32,544 bases of DNA from Flammeovirgaceae bacterium. GTDB lineage: Bacteria > Bacteroidota > Bacteroidia > Cytophagales > Flammeovirgaceae. Location of the stretch: NCBI GenBank assembly GCA_019634305.1, contig JAHQVQ010000301.1:1-32544 (forward strand). Reading direction: 5' to 3'. Positions 1 to 8,289 of this stretch are shown here, one piece after another. The notes under the pieces are model-generated. The model made no database searches. It saw only the letters and a list, made by a program, of their open reading frames with translations, and was not told where the DNA came from. The position numbers and the translations under genes are program-made. The stretch's first letter is position 1; the number at the start of each line of letters is the position of its first letter.

Positions 1-82
1 AGGTAAAAGCTTGTTTAGGTTTTGTTTTTGAAGCGAAAAATGTCAGTTTAGAGTGGTGGTAGATTAAAAAATAGTTGTTGGC

Positions 83-125
83 AAAGGGTAGAACAAATTG
101 TGATTTTGCTTCTGCCCTTTTTGTC
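83..125 (+). terminator. Rho-independent terminator, possibly bidirectional
   Basis: Arms 83-93 (AAAGGGTAGAA) and 110-120 (TTCTGCCCTTT) pair over 11 bp with one G-T wobble. The + strand continues with five T. It lies just past the stop of the minus-strand T9SS cargo gene and could also end a + strand gene entering from the left. On the minus strand the T-run is displaced about 12 nt, so termination in that direction is less certain. Confidence 0.6.
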
Positions 126-129
126 TTAT

Positions 130-1350
130 TCAATTAATTATTACTTTTTGAGGTAAAGTACCTCCTGTTTCAATAATATAAATTCCTTTTTGTAAATTTA
201 TTTTTGATAGATCAACTTCGATAATATTACTTCCTTTATCAATTGTTTTTTCCTGATAATAAACTTCTTTTCCACTTAAATCAAGCATCAGAAGAGTGAT
301 GGTTTCTGGGACATTTCCAAAATAATTAATTTTTAGAGTTCCATCTTTTTGAACAGGATTTGGATAAAGTAATGTCTGGAAATCCAATGTTGACCTATTG
401 GATATATTGATAACTTCAGTAAAACTAAAAGTACCATCAATGTCTACCTGTTTCAAACGGTAATAATTATTTCCTTGCTCTGGGTTATTATCTAAGAATT
501 CATATTTGTTAATTTGGTAGCTGGTACCTTGGCCTACAATTTTTGCTATTTCCTTAAAAGTATAACCATTAGCAGATTTTTCAAGGAGGAAATAATCGTT
601 GTTTTTCTCCTGAATAGTAGCCCAATGTATAATATTTCTATCCCCACTATTTTCTCCTTTAAAATAATATAATTCTACTGGCAATATAAGGTTTCCATCG
701 ATTAAAGAAGGGCAACCTTTGTCATCTTCAATGTAACCGGGGCAAACTAATGCTCCAGCACCTACATTTCCTGGACCCTTAATTTGAATTCCGTATGGCC
801 AAAAAATGTCATTTGAAACATAAATTCCCCCTTCAATTGTGATATCTGGACTAGCGCTTAGGTTGAAATCACCTCCTATATTCATTACTCCTCCAGGTTT
901 TACCTTTAGTGTAGCTCCTGCTAAATCAAAATCATTTGTAATATCCACACTGCCTCCATTTGATACTGTAAACTGGTGGTTGCCTCCAGTAAAGGTCATT
1001 GTATTTGCATTTATATCCCCAAGAATGTTTACTGTTTGAGGGCCATTTTTCAAATCAAATGCGTTCTGAATATTAAGTACACTTGTAGCAGCAGAATTTA
1101 AAGTTCCAGATGCATTTTGCATGGATATGGATTTTGCTTCTGCAGTTATTCCGGCACCAATAGAAACTGTATGACCATCAATTATAACATCATCCGAGGA
1201 AGATGGTATTCCCCCTCCACAATTAGTCCAAGTAGAAGGGCTAGTCCAGTTTCCAGAACTGGTTGCAGAGCATTGGGCATAAATAGTATTGAATGAAATG
1301 TTTTGGAGCGCACTTAATGTAAGAAGTATAAATAGTAAATACCTTCTCAT
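130..1350 (-). CDS. Secreted protein with C-terminal type IX secretion (type A) sorting domain
   Basis: A 406-residue exported protein. It opens with a Sec signal peptide (residues 1 to about 25, MRRYLLFILL then a hydrophobic stretch ending IYAQ). Residues about 27-200 are rich in G, N, T, S and V with repeated short strands, and begin with the W-x-x-x-x-T-W style seen in Bacteroidota G8-like or beta-helix surface proteins. Residues about 215-320 resemble the LPVELYYF...NYYRLKQVD module that often precedes the T9SS tail. The last 80 residues hold the sorting domain (LYPNPV, then ISL-type strands, GIYIIETGG and a basic end). It is predicted to cross the outer membrane by the Por system and be anchored or released after the tail is cut. 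No catalytic motif is visible, so the role may be adhesion or glycan binding (inference). Confidence 0.85.
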   Translation of the reverse strand: MRRYLLFILLTLSALQNISFNTIYAQCSATSSGNWTSPSTWTNCGGGIPSSSDDVIIDGHTVSIGAGITAEAKSISMQNASGTLNSAATSVLNIQNAFDLKNGPQTVNILGDINANTMTFTGGNHQFTVSNGGSVDITNDFDLAGATLKVKPGGVMNIGGDFNLSASPDITIEGGIYVSNDIFWPYGIQIKGPGNVGAGALVCPGYIEDDKGCPSLIDGNLILPVELYYFKGENSGDRNIIHWATIQEKNNDYFLLEKSANGYTFKEIAKIVGQGTSYQINKYEFLDNNPEQGNNYYRLKQVDIDGTFSFTEVINISNRSTLDFQTLLYPNPVQKDGTLKINYFGNVPETITLLMLDLSGKEVYYQEKTIDKGSNIIEVDLSKINLQKGIYIIETGGTLPQKVIIN

Positions 1351-1447
1351 AGCTGGATTGGTTATTTTAGATTTCTTTGAAAAATAGTTTTTGAGTGGGA
1401 GAATTTTATTCTCTGCTAGTTAGGATAAGGAAAAGGTAATTATAGTA

Positions 1448-1475
1448 CAAAATTACCAGAGAATTAAAAAGCAAA
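1448..1475 (-). promoter_or_regulatory. Candidate Bacteroidota promoter for the T9SS cargo gene
   Basis: Read on the minus strand, TTTG (1472-1475) is followed 16 nt later by TAATTTTG (1448-1455), matching the TAnnTTTG -7 box. The spacing is at the short end for this promoter class. It would give a leader of roughly 90 nt. No transcript evidence. Confidence 0.3.
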
Positions 1476-1504
1476 CCAGGAAAAATTGGTCTGAAACTTA
1501 CAAC

Positions 1505-2965
1505 CTAAAAACTTCCTAAAATGCTTAAAGCCTGTTCCATTTCTTCCTCATTTAAAGAAGCAAAACCAAGTCTTGTAGCATTCAAATCTTGATTTTTGGG
1601 CGAAAAATGTCGATAAGGTGGAATATAAAGTCCTTTGTTATGGGCTTTTTCAATAAGGATATCCAAAGGGCAGGATTTATTAAATTTGCTCCAAATGGCC
1701 ATTCCCCCTTCAGGCAGAACAAATTGAACTTTATTCCCCATTTTTTCTCTTAAAAGTTGGGCAAACATATCCCTTCTTTGGTGAAATAATTTAAGTGCCT
1801 TTTTCAAGTGCCTTTGGATAAGTCCTTCCTTAAAAAGTTGGGCAATTGCCAGTTCAAGTATATGATCACCCTGTCTGTCAATAAACCTCCTGAACATAGC
1901 AATTTCATCAATAATTACTTTTGGAGCCACCATATAACCCACCCTGATAGCAGGGGCAATTGTTTTGCAAAGTGATCCTGTGTATATCACCATTCCATTT
2001 TTATCCGCACTTGCAAGCGGTAGTAATGGTTTATAATCGTAATGAAAATCGTAATCATAATCATCTTCCAAAATAATAAAACCATATTTCTCTGCTAATT
2101 GAAGAAGTTTCATTCTCCTTTCTGCCTTTAGGGTAACAGTAGTAGGATGGTGATGGTGGGGAGTTACATAGATCATTCTTATAGAATGGTTTTGGCAAAG
2201 CTTTTCAATTTCTTCTACTACAATTCCTTCTTCATCAACCTTTGCTTTGTAAATTTTTGCTCTTGCTAATTGAAAAGCAATGTTTGCTGATCGATAATTG
2301 GTTTCCCCTACAATTACTTTATCTCCCTTTTTTACAAGGGTTTGAATAGCCAGATAAATTGCCATGATGCTACCATTTGTGAGCAGAATATTATCTGAAG
2401 TGGTGCTTAAGCCTCTGGTTTTGTTGAGGTAATCGCTTAAAACAATCCTTAACTCTTTATTTCCCCTGCAATCCAAATAATACAAATATTTGTTTAATGG
2501 TTTGCGCTGAAGTGCTGTCCTGTAGTTAGCAGATAATGCTTTTAAAGGGGCAATTCTTACATCAGGGTAACCTTCATTTATTTCAAGGAAATTATGCTTT
2601 GGGTTAAATGGTGTTGTATAAATTGGATTTTTATCAAATTTATAACCTGGTTTTTCAGGAAATTGGAAGGGATTAATTTCCTTAAGGATTGGTTTTGATT
2701 TTGTCTCAGGTAAATGTTGATTTACAAAAGTTCCTTTATGTGGTATTACCTCCAGCCAGCTTTGTGCATACAATTCATCAAATGCTGCAATTACTGTTTT
2801 CCGATGGATTCTCAACATTTCAGATAATTTCCTAGAGCCAGGAAGTTTACTTCCTGGTTTTAAAATACCTTGTCTGATTAAATCAATAAAGCTGTTGACA
2901 ATTTGAAGATAAATTGGCTGTGCTTTGCTTTTATCTATTTCTATTAGAGATTTAAATGGCAACAT
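1505..2965 (-). CDS. MocR-family regulator (GntR winged helix fused to fold-type I aminotransferase)
   Basis: A 486-residue two-domain protein of normal MocR/PdxR length. Residues about 10-80 form the GntR-type winged helix (QPIYLQIVNSF, LPGSRKLSEML, HRKTVIAAFDEL). Residues about 120-486 form an aspartate aminotransferase fold: LLTNGSIMAIYL near the cofactor phosphate site, EDDYDYDF (Asp302 likely contacts the PLP pyridine nitrogen) and SLCKT with Lys334 as the expected PLP Schiff-base lysine. Such proteins sense PLP or an amino-acid adduct and usually control the divergent gene. Here that gene is a flavin split-barrel (PPOX-family) protein starting at 3057, and the 91-bp spacer contains a 10-bp inverted repeat, one arm of which touches this start codon. 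That suggests autoregulation. PdxR-like control of vitamin B6 metabolism is possible, but the target is not a clear PdxH. Confidence 0.9.
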   Translation of the reverse strand: MLPFKSLIEIDKSKAQPIYLQIVNSFIDLIRQGILKPGSKLPGSRKLSEMLRIHRKTVIAAFDELYAQSWLEVIPHKGTFVNQHLPETKSKPILKEINPFQFPEKPGYKFDKNPIYTTPFNPKHNFLEINEGYPDVRIAPLKALSANYRTALQRKPLNKYLYYLDCRGNKELRIVLSDYLNKTRGLSTTSDNILLTNGSIMAIYLAIQTLVKKGDKVIVGETNYRSANIAFQLARAKIYKAKVDEEGIVVEEIEKLCQNHSIRMIYVTPHHHHPTTVTLKAERRMKLLQLAEKYGFIILEDDYDYDFHYDYKPLLPLASADKNGMVIYTGSLCKTIAPAIRVGYMVAPKVIIDEIAMFRRFIDRQGDHILELAIAQLFKEGLIQRHLKKALKLFHQRRDMFAQLLREKMGNKVQFVLPEGGMAIWSKFNKSCPLDILIEKAHNKGLYIPPYRHFSPKNQDLNATRLGFASLNEEEMEQALSILGSF

Positions 2966-3013
2966 ACCGGACTACTTAGTATTTTAAAAGTGGATTAAAT
3001 ATATAGTCCGGTA
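2965..3013. promoter_or_regulatory. Inverted-repeat operator between mocR-type gene and PPOX gene
   Basis: Arms TACCGGACTA (2965-2974) and TAGTCCGGTA (3004-3013) are perfect 10-bp inverted copies separated by 29 bp, so equivalent positions are 39 bp apart, near four helical turns. The left arm overlaps the first base of the regulator's start codon; the right arm is 43 bp upstream of the divergent start. The GC-rich CCGG core stands out in an AT-rich spacer. By position it is the likely binding site of the MocR-family protein. Confidence 0.65.
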
Positions 3014-3056
3014 AATGTATTTATTTGTAATGAATAAATTTTAAATTTTTACAATA

Positions 3057-3713
3057 ATGGAAAAGGTATTTGAGAAAGACAGCAGAAATAAAGTGGTTAG
3101 GGGTGCGAAAAGAGCCATTTATGATAAGGATAAAGTATTTGATATTCTGGATAGTGGTTTTCTTTGTCATATATGCTTTGTGATGAATGGACAACCATTT
3201 ATTATTCCCACAGCTTATGCCAGAATGGAGGATGAAATAATTATCCACGGTTCCAAAAAAAATAGGATGTTGCTAGCGATAGAAAATGGAGCTGAAATAT
3301 CACTTTGTGTAACTCATCTGGATGGACTTGTTTTGGCAAGGTCAGCAATGCATCATTCTGTTAATTACCGATCGGTAGTAATTTTTGGAAAAGCCAGGGA
3401 AATTACCAATTTTGATGAAAAGAATGAAGCATTATTTAAAGTAATGGAACAGATGCTTCCAGGTAGATGGGAAGAAATCCGACAGCCTAATGAAAAAGAG
3501 CTGAGAGTGACCAAAGTACTGGCTATAAAAATTGATTCGGCTTCGGCTAAAGTAAGGGTAGGGCCTCCAGTTGATGAAAAGGAAGATTATGAATTGCCTT
3601 ATTGGGCAGGAGTTGTACCTGTTTCCAATGACTACAAACCAGCTTTAAGTGATCCTCAGCTCCCTGGAGTAGTGGATGTTCCTCATTCGGTAAAAACGTT
3701 AATTGAAAAATAA
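3057..3713 (+). CDS. Pyridoxamine 5'-phosphate oxidase-family FMN split-barrel protein
   Basis: A 218-residue soluble protein resembling the PPOX-like / Nim-like branch of FMN-binding split barrels. Recognisable parts are the strand pair GFLCHICFVMNGQPFIIPTAYARMEDEIIIHGSKKNRML, the LCVTHLDGLVLARSAMHHSVNYRSVVIFGKA core and the long C-terminal PYWAGVVPVS segment usual in this branch. The family binds FMN or related flavins and includes reductases and haem-binding proteins; it is not the true PNP oxidase PdxH. The divergent neighbour is a PLP-binding MocR regulator, so this is the probable regulated target, and the DinB-like gene follows after 15 bp, probably in the same transcript. Substrate unknown. 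Confidence 0.85.
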   Translation: MEKVFEKDSRNKVVRGAKRAIYDKDKVFDILDSGFLCHICFVMNGQPFIIPTAYARMEDEIIIHGSKKNRMLLAIENGAEISLCVTHLDGLVLARSAMHHSVNYRSVVIFGKAREITNFDEKNEALFKVMEQMLPGRWEEIRQPNEKELRVTKVLAIKIDSASAKVRVGPPVDEKEDYELPYWAGVVPVSNDYKPALSDPQLPGVVDVPHSVKTLIEK

Positions 3714-3728
3714 ATACAATAATTTATT

Positions 3729-4241
3729 ATGGAATTAAACCCAATGCCCAAATTTTTTGATCGATACATCAAGCTGGTGGAAGAAACTAATTTGCTTGAT
3801 GCATTGCAAAAATCTTTGGAAGAGTTTGAAAATTTTGATGTAGCCACATTTAATCAGCTAGATGGGAAAAGATATGCTCCCAGAAAGTGGACTATTAAAG
3901 AAGTGTTTAGGCATATTATAGATACCGAAAGAATTATGGTCTATCGGGCATTAAGGTTCGCAAGAAATGATAAAACTGAAATCCCAGGTTTTGACGAAAA
4001 TTCTTATAATGAAAATGCAAATGGAGAAGCCATGAGTTTTGATGATTTGCGCCAAGAGTTTGTGCTGAATAGGAAATCTAATATTATTTTATTCAGAAGT
4101 TTTGATGAAGAAGTATTGAATAGAAAAGGGGTTTGTAGTGGGATAGAAATAACTGTGAATGCACTTGGTTTTATGTTAGCTGGTCACCAGAAACACCATT
4201 TTAATGTGGTGAAAGAAAGATACCTGCCATTGATTCAATAA
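3729..4241 (+). CDS. DinB-like metal-binding four-helix protein
   Basis: A 170-residue protein with the DinB/YfiT fold signature. WTIKEVFRHIIDTER supplies His62, and GHQKHHFNV near the C-terminus supplies His153 and His157 (HxxxH), the usual three-histidine metal site. Length and helix pattern fit the family, which contains thiol-dependent S-transferases (bacillithiol or mycothiol type) and proteins of unknown role. The name comes from a damage-inducible Bacillus gene and does not mean DNA polymerase IV. It starts 15 bp after the PPOX-family gene and is likely cotranscribed. The first Met (3729) is used; a second Met six codons in is also possible. Confidence 0.85.
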   Translation: MELNPMPKFFDRYIKLVEETNLLDALQKSLEEFENFDVATFNQLDGKRYAPRKWTIKEVFRHIIDTERIMVYRALRFARNDKTEIPGFDENSYNENANGEAMSFDDLRQEFVLNRKSNIILFRSFDEEVLNRKGVCSGIEITVNALGFMLAGHQKHHFNVVKERYLPLIQ

Positions 4242-4277
4242 AAAAAGGTTTTGGGATAGTGACAATCCTGAAACCTT
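4241..4277 (-). terminator. Shared terminator between convergent genes
   Basis: Arms 4245-4257 (AAGGTTTTGGGAT) and 4265-4277 (ATCCTGAAACCTT) pair over 13 positions with two wobbles around a 7-nt loop. On the minus strand it is followed by a T-run (4246 down to 4241), a standard intrinsic terminator for the peroxiredoxin-like gene. On the + strand it is followed by CTCTTTC and may also stop the DinB transcript. Confidence 0.75.
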
Positions 4278-4300
4278 CTCTTTCAAATTAAAACTTTTAA

Positions 4301-4864
4301 TCAGGCAGCTAGAGAATCATTTTCCTTAGCAAAATCTCTGATTGTTTCCATTTCAATATGTTCATTTACAGCTTTACCGTAATGCGCATGCACTATATTA
4401 AAGTTTTCATCAATTAGGAAATCAGCAGGCATTAGTGTATTTGAAGTGCTTTCTTCTTTAGTTTTAAAGTCTAGTCCTAATTCTTTTGCCACTTTCATAT
4501 GCTCTTTGAATTTAGGATTAAATGAGCTGGTTAAGGTTTTTATCAGAGAGAATTCAATGCCATAATTTTTGTGTGCATTTTTGTCAAAATCACTAATCAT
4601 TGGCATTTGAAGTTCACTGTGTAACGGACTTCTTAAAAGGGCTTCCTTTTTAGATTCAAAAATGAAAACCATATTCAGGTTATCTGCTACTTTTGGGTAA
4701 AGGCTTTTCAGTTGATAAATCCTTAAATTGCAAAATGGACATGCCGTGCTTCGGAAAAAGGAAAGCAATATTTTTTCTCCTTTCAGGCTGCCTAGTTTAA
4801 TATTATTTCCATAGATATCTTTGGCTTCAAAATCAATTGCTTGTTGACCAGGTACTAATTTCAT
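4301..4864 (-). CDS. Peroxiredoxin-like (AhpC/TSA fold) protein with CPFC motif
   Basis: A 187-residue thioredoxin-fold protein. It begins VPGQQAIDFEAKDIYG as peroxiredoxins do, then has LLSFFRSTACPFCNLR with Cys42 and Cys45 in a CxxC arrangement. The second cysteine three residues after the first is thioredoxin-like rather than the TxxC of classical 2-Cys peroxiredoxins, so it may be a thiol reductase or an atypical peroxiredoxin. A mid-protein insert (about residues 100-145) and a PADFLIDENFNIVHAHYG strand follow. No signal peptide, so cytoplasmic. It stands alone with its own terminator. Confidence 0.82.
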   Translation of the reverse strand: MKLVPGQQAIDFEAKDIYGNNIKLGSLKGEKILLSFFRSTACPFCNLRIYQLKSLYPKVADNLNMVFIFESKKEALLRSPLHSELQMPMISDFDKNAHKNYGIEFSLIKTLTSSFNPKFKEHMKVAKELGLDFKTKEESTSNTLMPADFLIDENFNIVHAHYGKAVNEHIEMETIRDFAKENDSLAA

Positions 4865-4934
4865 AGATTATTATTTATTGGTTGAATGTAGGATAAGATG
4901 ACTTTCAATTAAAAAATTCCCTTCTTTACAATTG

Positions 4935-7589
4935 TTAGGCCTTGAGGCTGGGAATTGTAATAGTGAATTCGGTTCCTTTATTTACATCTGATTGAACGGT
5001 AATTTTACCCGCCAATTTTTCAATCGACTCCTTTACAATATACAATCCCAACCCAGAGCCCTTTTTTACATCGGTAGCTCTATAGAACATTTTAAAAATT
5101 TTACTGATATGTTCAGGTTTAATTCCAATGCCATTGTCAGATATTTCTATGGTAGCATTTTCTGAATTGCTATTTATGGTAACCTTTATCCAGGAATTAT
5201 CAATATAGGAATTGGAGAATCGAAGGGCATTGGATAGGAGGTTATTAAGGATAACAGACAAGCGTCTTATATCGGAATAGAATACATCAGTTTGGTTAAT
5301 TTCCAGAATTCTTTCTACATTTTTTGCTTCTTCCAAATAGTGATAATTTTGAAAAGTTTCCTCAATTAGTTCCGCAAAATTTATTTCCTCCATCTTGAGC
5401 TCCATTCTAGAATTCCTGGAATAATTAAGAATATCGCGAATAAATTCATCTAGGCGAAAAAGGCTTTTTTCCTGCAGATCAAGATATTCTTGGAGCTTAC
5501 TATCACTTTTTTCACTTCTTGCAAGGGTAATTAGTCCTAAAGAAGAAGCGATAGGAGCCCTTAAATCGTGAGATACCCGGTATACAAAATTGTCTAATTC
5601 CTGATTTGTTTTTTTTAATCCCTCATTATGGTTTTTTATAGCTTGTTCCTGAGTTTTTCGAAGTGTAATATCATTTTGAATGGCAAAATATTGTATCAGT
5701 TCATTTTTTTTATTAAAGACTGGTTGGATGGAAATTTCATTCCAATATTTTTTTCCAAACTTTGAATAGTTCAGTAATTCTGCCTTTATAGATTGCTGAT
5801 TTATTAAAGCCTCTTTGATTTTTGAAATGGTTTTTGGGTCGGATTCGGGGCCTTGTAAGAGTTTTCCAGGATTTTTACCTATTACTTCTTCCTGGGAATA
5901 TTCAGTTAACCGTACAAATTCCTCATTTACCCACTTTATTTTCTCATCCTTATCGGTGATAATAATTGCATTATTTGTTTCTGAAGCAATTAAAGCCAGT
6001 TTATTGAGCTCACTCTCAGCCTTTTTTCTATAAGAAATATCGGAAATAAAACCTTCCAAATGAAGAACTTCACCATTCTTTGATACAGAGACTCCTATTT
6101 CTTCCACCCAAACCCAATGGCCATCTTTATGTTTTAATCGATATTCCAGCTGAAACTTTCCGGAGGATGATAATTGTTCATCTACGGTTTTATAGATATT
6201 GTCCACATCCTCAGGATGGTACAACTGTGGAAAGCTTATTTTTCCCTCAAGAAATAAATCCTTAGGATAACCAGTAAGATCTTCTACCTTTGAATTGAGG
6301 TAAATAATTGTCCAGTTTTTATCATTATTACATAAGTAAATTACCCCTGGAACATTATCAGCTAACATCCTAAACTTATCTTCAGAAATTATTAAGGCTT
6401 CGGTGGCTGTTTTCCAGTCTGTAATATCTTCAAAAACACCTAGGACACCATATACCTCGTTAGTTTCATTTGTTAAAGGAATTTTACTTGTTCTTATCCA
6501 AACTTTTTCCCCACTCTTTGAAGTAAGACATTCCTCATAATTTAATTTGACAATGTCATTATCCATTACCCATTTATCATCTTGCTGATAATTTGAAACT
6601 TCATCTTTATTCCTAAAAAAGTCATTATCTGTTTTACCAATTAGTTGTTCTGGATTTTTTAAACCTAGGTATCTAGCTAGGGTTAGGTTCCCTCCTAAAT
6701 AAACTGAATTTCTATCCTTCCAAAAAACACTTACTGGAATCGTATCTAGAACTTTTTGGAGCATTAATTTTGCATTTTTTAACTCACTTTCTATGGCCTT
6801 TTGTTTTGAAATATCCCTTCCTACTCCAATAAGGCCAATTGTATTGCCTAAATTATCAACTAAAGGAGTCTTTATTATATCAAACAATACCATTTTTCCA
6901 TCCCTTTTTTGCCATTCTTCATTCCTTTGAGGTTTTCCCGATACCATTGTTTTTTTGTCCATATTCTGGAAAAGAATAGCGGTTTCCTTTGGAAATAGAT
7001 CAAAGTCTGTTTTCCCAATGATATCTTCTATTTCCCTACCCAATAAATTGGCAAAGGCTTGGTTACAACCTGTAATTACGCTTTTGGCATTTTTAAACAT
7101 AATGGGATCTTCCATTTTATTTATACTTAACGATAGTCGTAACCTTTCTTTTTCAAGAATCTCTTTTACCTTTTTCAGTTCATTAGTTTTATTCCTTAAA
7201 TTCTTTTCGAGAAAATCTTCTTTTGAATTGGCTTTGGATTTAGAACCATAAATTTCAGGAATGGGGTTTATCAAGCCAATAAACTGTAAACTTTCTGAGT
7301 CAGGGTTTAAAGTCAATTCCAGTTTTAATTGCTCATGGTTTTTTTTAATAAATGTAAGAAAAAGTCTCTGAGAGGATTTTTTTGTAAAAAGATAGGTCTG
7401 AAAAAAAGATTGGAGTAGCTCCTTTTCTACTACAAATTTGGCCAAATCTTCACCTAAGGTGAATTCGGATTGATAACCAAGGTTTACATACCAATTGTTA
7501 TCAGTTTTTAAAAGCTTTCCCCTTTCATCAAGGAGAATAAAAATGTTATTAGCCTTCCCAAATAATTGGTTTATTTCAGTTTTGCTCAC
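4935..7589 (-). CDS. Multi-PAS sensor histidine kinase, cytoplasmic
   Basis: An 884-residue kinase without membrane segments. Domains: a divergent PAS (about 1-110), a charged coiled coil (about 125-155), PAS at about 150-265, 275-392, 403-522 and 528-645, another short coil, a HisKA dimerisation helix with phospho-acceptor His674 (VSHDLRAPI), and a HATPase with N-box Asn787, DNGIGI (Asp818) and GSGLGLYIVKE. Several PAS end in the GxxxDIT or GRDIS linker. The fourth full PAS has GKNPGKLLQG, the shape of the LOV motif but without the flavin-adduct cysteine, so it is not a classical blue-light sensor. No receiver domain and no adjacent response regulator, so it is an orphan kinase. Transcribed divergently from rpsO. 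The signal sensed is unknown; redox or small molecules are typical for such proteins. Confidence 0.9.
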   Translation of the reverse strand: MSKTEINQLFGKANNIFILLDERGKLLKTDNNWYVNLGYQSEFTLGEDLAKFVVEKELLQSFFQTYLFTKKSSQRLFLTFIKKNHEQLKLELTLNPDSESLQFIGLINPIPEIYGSKSKANSKEDFLEKNLRNKTNELKKVKEILEKERLRLSLSINKMEDPIMFKNAKSVITGCNQAFANLLGREIEDIIGKTDFDLFPKETAILFQNMDKKTMVSGKPQRNEEWQKRDGKMVLFDIIKTPLVDNLGNTIGLIGVGRDISKQKAIESELKNAKLMLQKVLDTIPVSVFWKDRNSVYLGGNLTLARYLGLKNPEQLIGKTDNDFFRNKDEVSNYQQDDKWVMDNDIVKLNYEECLTSKSGEKVWIRTSKIPLTNETNEVYGVLGVFEDITDWKTATEALIISEDKFRMLADNVPGVIYLCNNDKNWTIIYLNSKVEDLTGYPKDLFLEGKISFPQLYHPEDVDNIYKTVDEQLSSSGKFQLEYRLKHKDGHWVWVEEIGVSVSKNGEVLHLEGFISDISYRKKAESELNKLALIASETNNAIIITDKDEKIKWVNEEFVRLTEYSQEEVIGKNPGKLLQGPESDPKTISKIKEALINQQSIKAELLNYSKFGKKYWNEISIQPVFNKKNELIQYFAIQNDITLRKTQEQAIKNHNEGLKKTNQELDNFVYRVSHDLRAPIASSLGLITLARSEKSDSKLQEYLDLQEKSLFRLDEFIRDILNYSRNSRMELKMEEINFAELIEETFQNYHYLEEAKNVERILEINQTDVFYSDIRRLSVILNNLLSNALRFSNSYIDNSWIKVTINSNSENATIEISDNGIGIKPEHISKIFKMFYRATDVKKGSGLGLYIVKESIEKLAGKITVQSDVNKGTEFTITIPSLKA

Positions 7590-7787
7590 AAAAAATATTG
7601 CTTTAGGTCATAAATAAAGTAGCGGTTATGGAATACCCCTTGTAGAAAACCTTCAATTTAAGTTTATATTTTAAGGTTTCAAAGAAGATTTAATGATGTA
7701 AATGTAGAGATAATTCAATTGGAAATTTCAGAGTGGAAAGGCTTCATTTTTTTCTTTCCTTGATGTCTTTATATATTTGATAAATGC

Positions 7788-7818
7788 TTTGATTATAATT
7801 ATAGAAATAATACCTTTG
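7788..7818 (+). promoter_or_regulatory. rpsO promoter, Bacteroidota consensus
   Basis: TTTG (7788-7791) and TACCTTTG (7811-7818) are separated by 19 bp, an exact match to the -33 TTTG / -7 TAnnTTTG promoter of this phylum. Transcription would begin near 7824, leaving a leader of about 54 nt ahead of rpsO. Confidence 0.75.
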
Positions 7819-7860
7819 CGGGTATTTAAATTTAGAAAGCAAAGAAATAATATTTTATTA

Positions 7861-7877
7861 ATTAGTATTGGACTAAT
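7861..7877 (+). promoter_or_regulatory. Hairpin abutting the rpsO start codon
   Basis: ATTAGT (7861-7866) and ACTAAT (7872-7877) form a 6-bp stem with a 5-nt loop ending directly before the ATG at 7878. It could mask the start codon. S15 represses its own mRNA in several bacteria, so an autoregulatory role is conceivable, but the stem is short and AT-rich. Confidence 0.3.
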
Positions 7878-8153
7878 ATGTATCTCGAAAAAGAAAAGAA
7901 AGCGGAGATTTTTGAAAAGCATGGTTTCAATAAAGCAGCAAATGATTCTGGTTCTCCAGAAGCTCAAATCGCTTTATTTACACATAGAATCAACCACCTT
8001 ACAGAACATCTAAAGTCAAATAAAAAAGATAATTCAACAAGATTAGGTTTATTAAAGCTTGTTGGTAAAAGAAGAAAATTATTACATTATCTTCAAGATA
8101 AGGACATTCTAAGATATAGAGCTATTATTAAGGAGCTTGGAATTAGAAAATAA
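7878..8153 (+). CDS. rpsO: 30S ribosomal protein S15
   Basis: A 91-residue protein of normal S15 length (about 89). Matches include [45 protein letters not shown] and a final [14 protein letters not shown]15 binds the central domain of 16S rRNA and the S6/S18 region of the small subunit. The start at 7878 is supported by the family N-terminus and by the promoter and leader just upstream. pnp lies downstream, the conserved rpsO-pnp order, but a terminator and a decayed frame separate them here. Confidence 0.97.
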   Translation: MYLEKEKKAEIFEKHGFNKAANDSGSPEAQIALFTHRINHLTEHLKSNKKDNSTRLGLLKLVGKRRKLLHYLQDKDILRYRAIIKELGIRK

Positions 8154-8232
8154 TTTGGGAAAAGCAATTGAAATATGAATATCCTTCCTAAGCTTCGTTT
8201 TTCAGGAATTTCAATTCGTAGAAATTAATTGA

Positions 8233-8268
8233 TAGGGAATTCTTACTGGGATTCCCTATTTTTATTTC
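8233..8268 (+). terminator. rpsO terminator
   Basis: TAGGGAAT (8233-8240) and ATTCCCTA (8251-8258) pair perfectly over 8 bp with a 10-nt loop and are followed by TTTTTATTT. A clear intrinsic terminator about 80 nt after the rpsO stop, so pnp probably has its own promoter. Confidence 0.8.
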
Positions 8269-8289
8269 TATTAAAATGTAGACAGACCG

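Noticed and set aside
3729-4241. DNA polymerase IV (dinB)
   Set aside because: The protein is the unrelated DinB/YfiT metal-binding four-helix family; it has no polymerase motifs.
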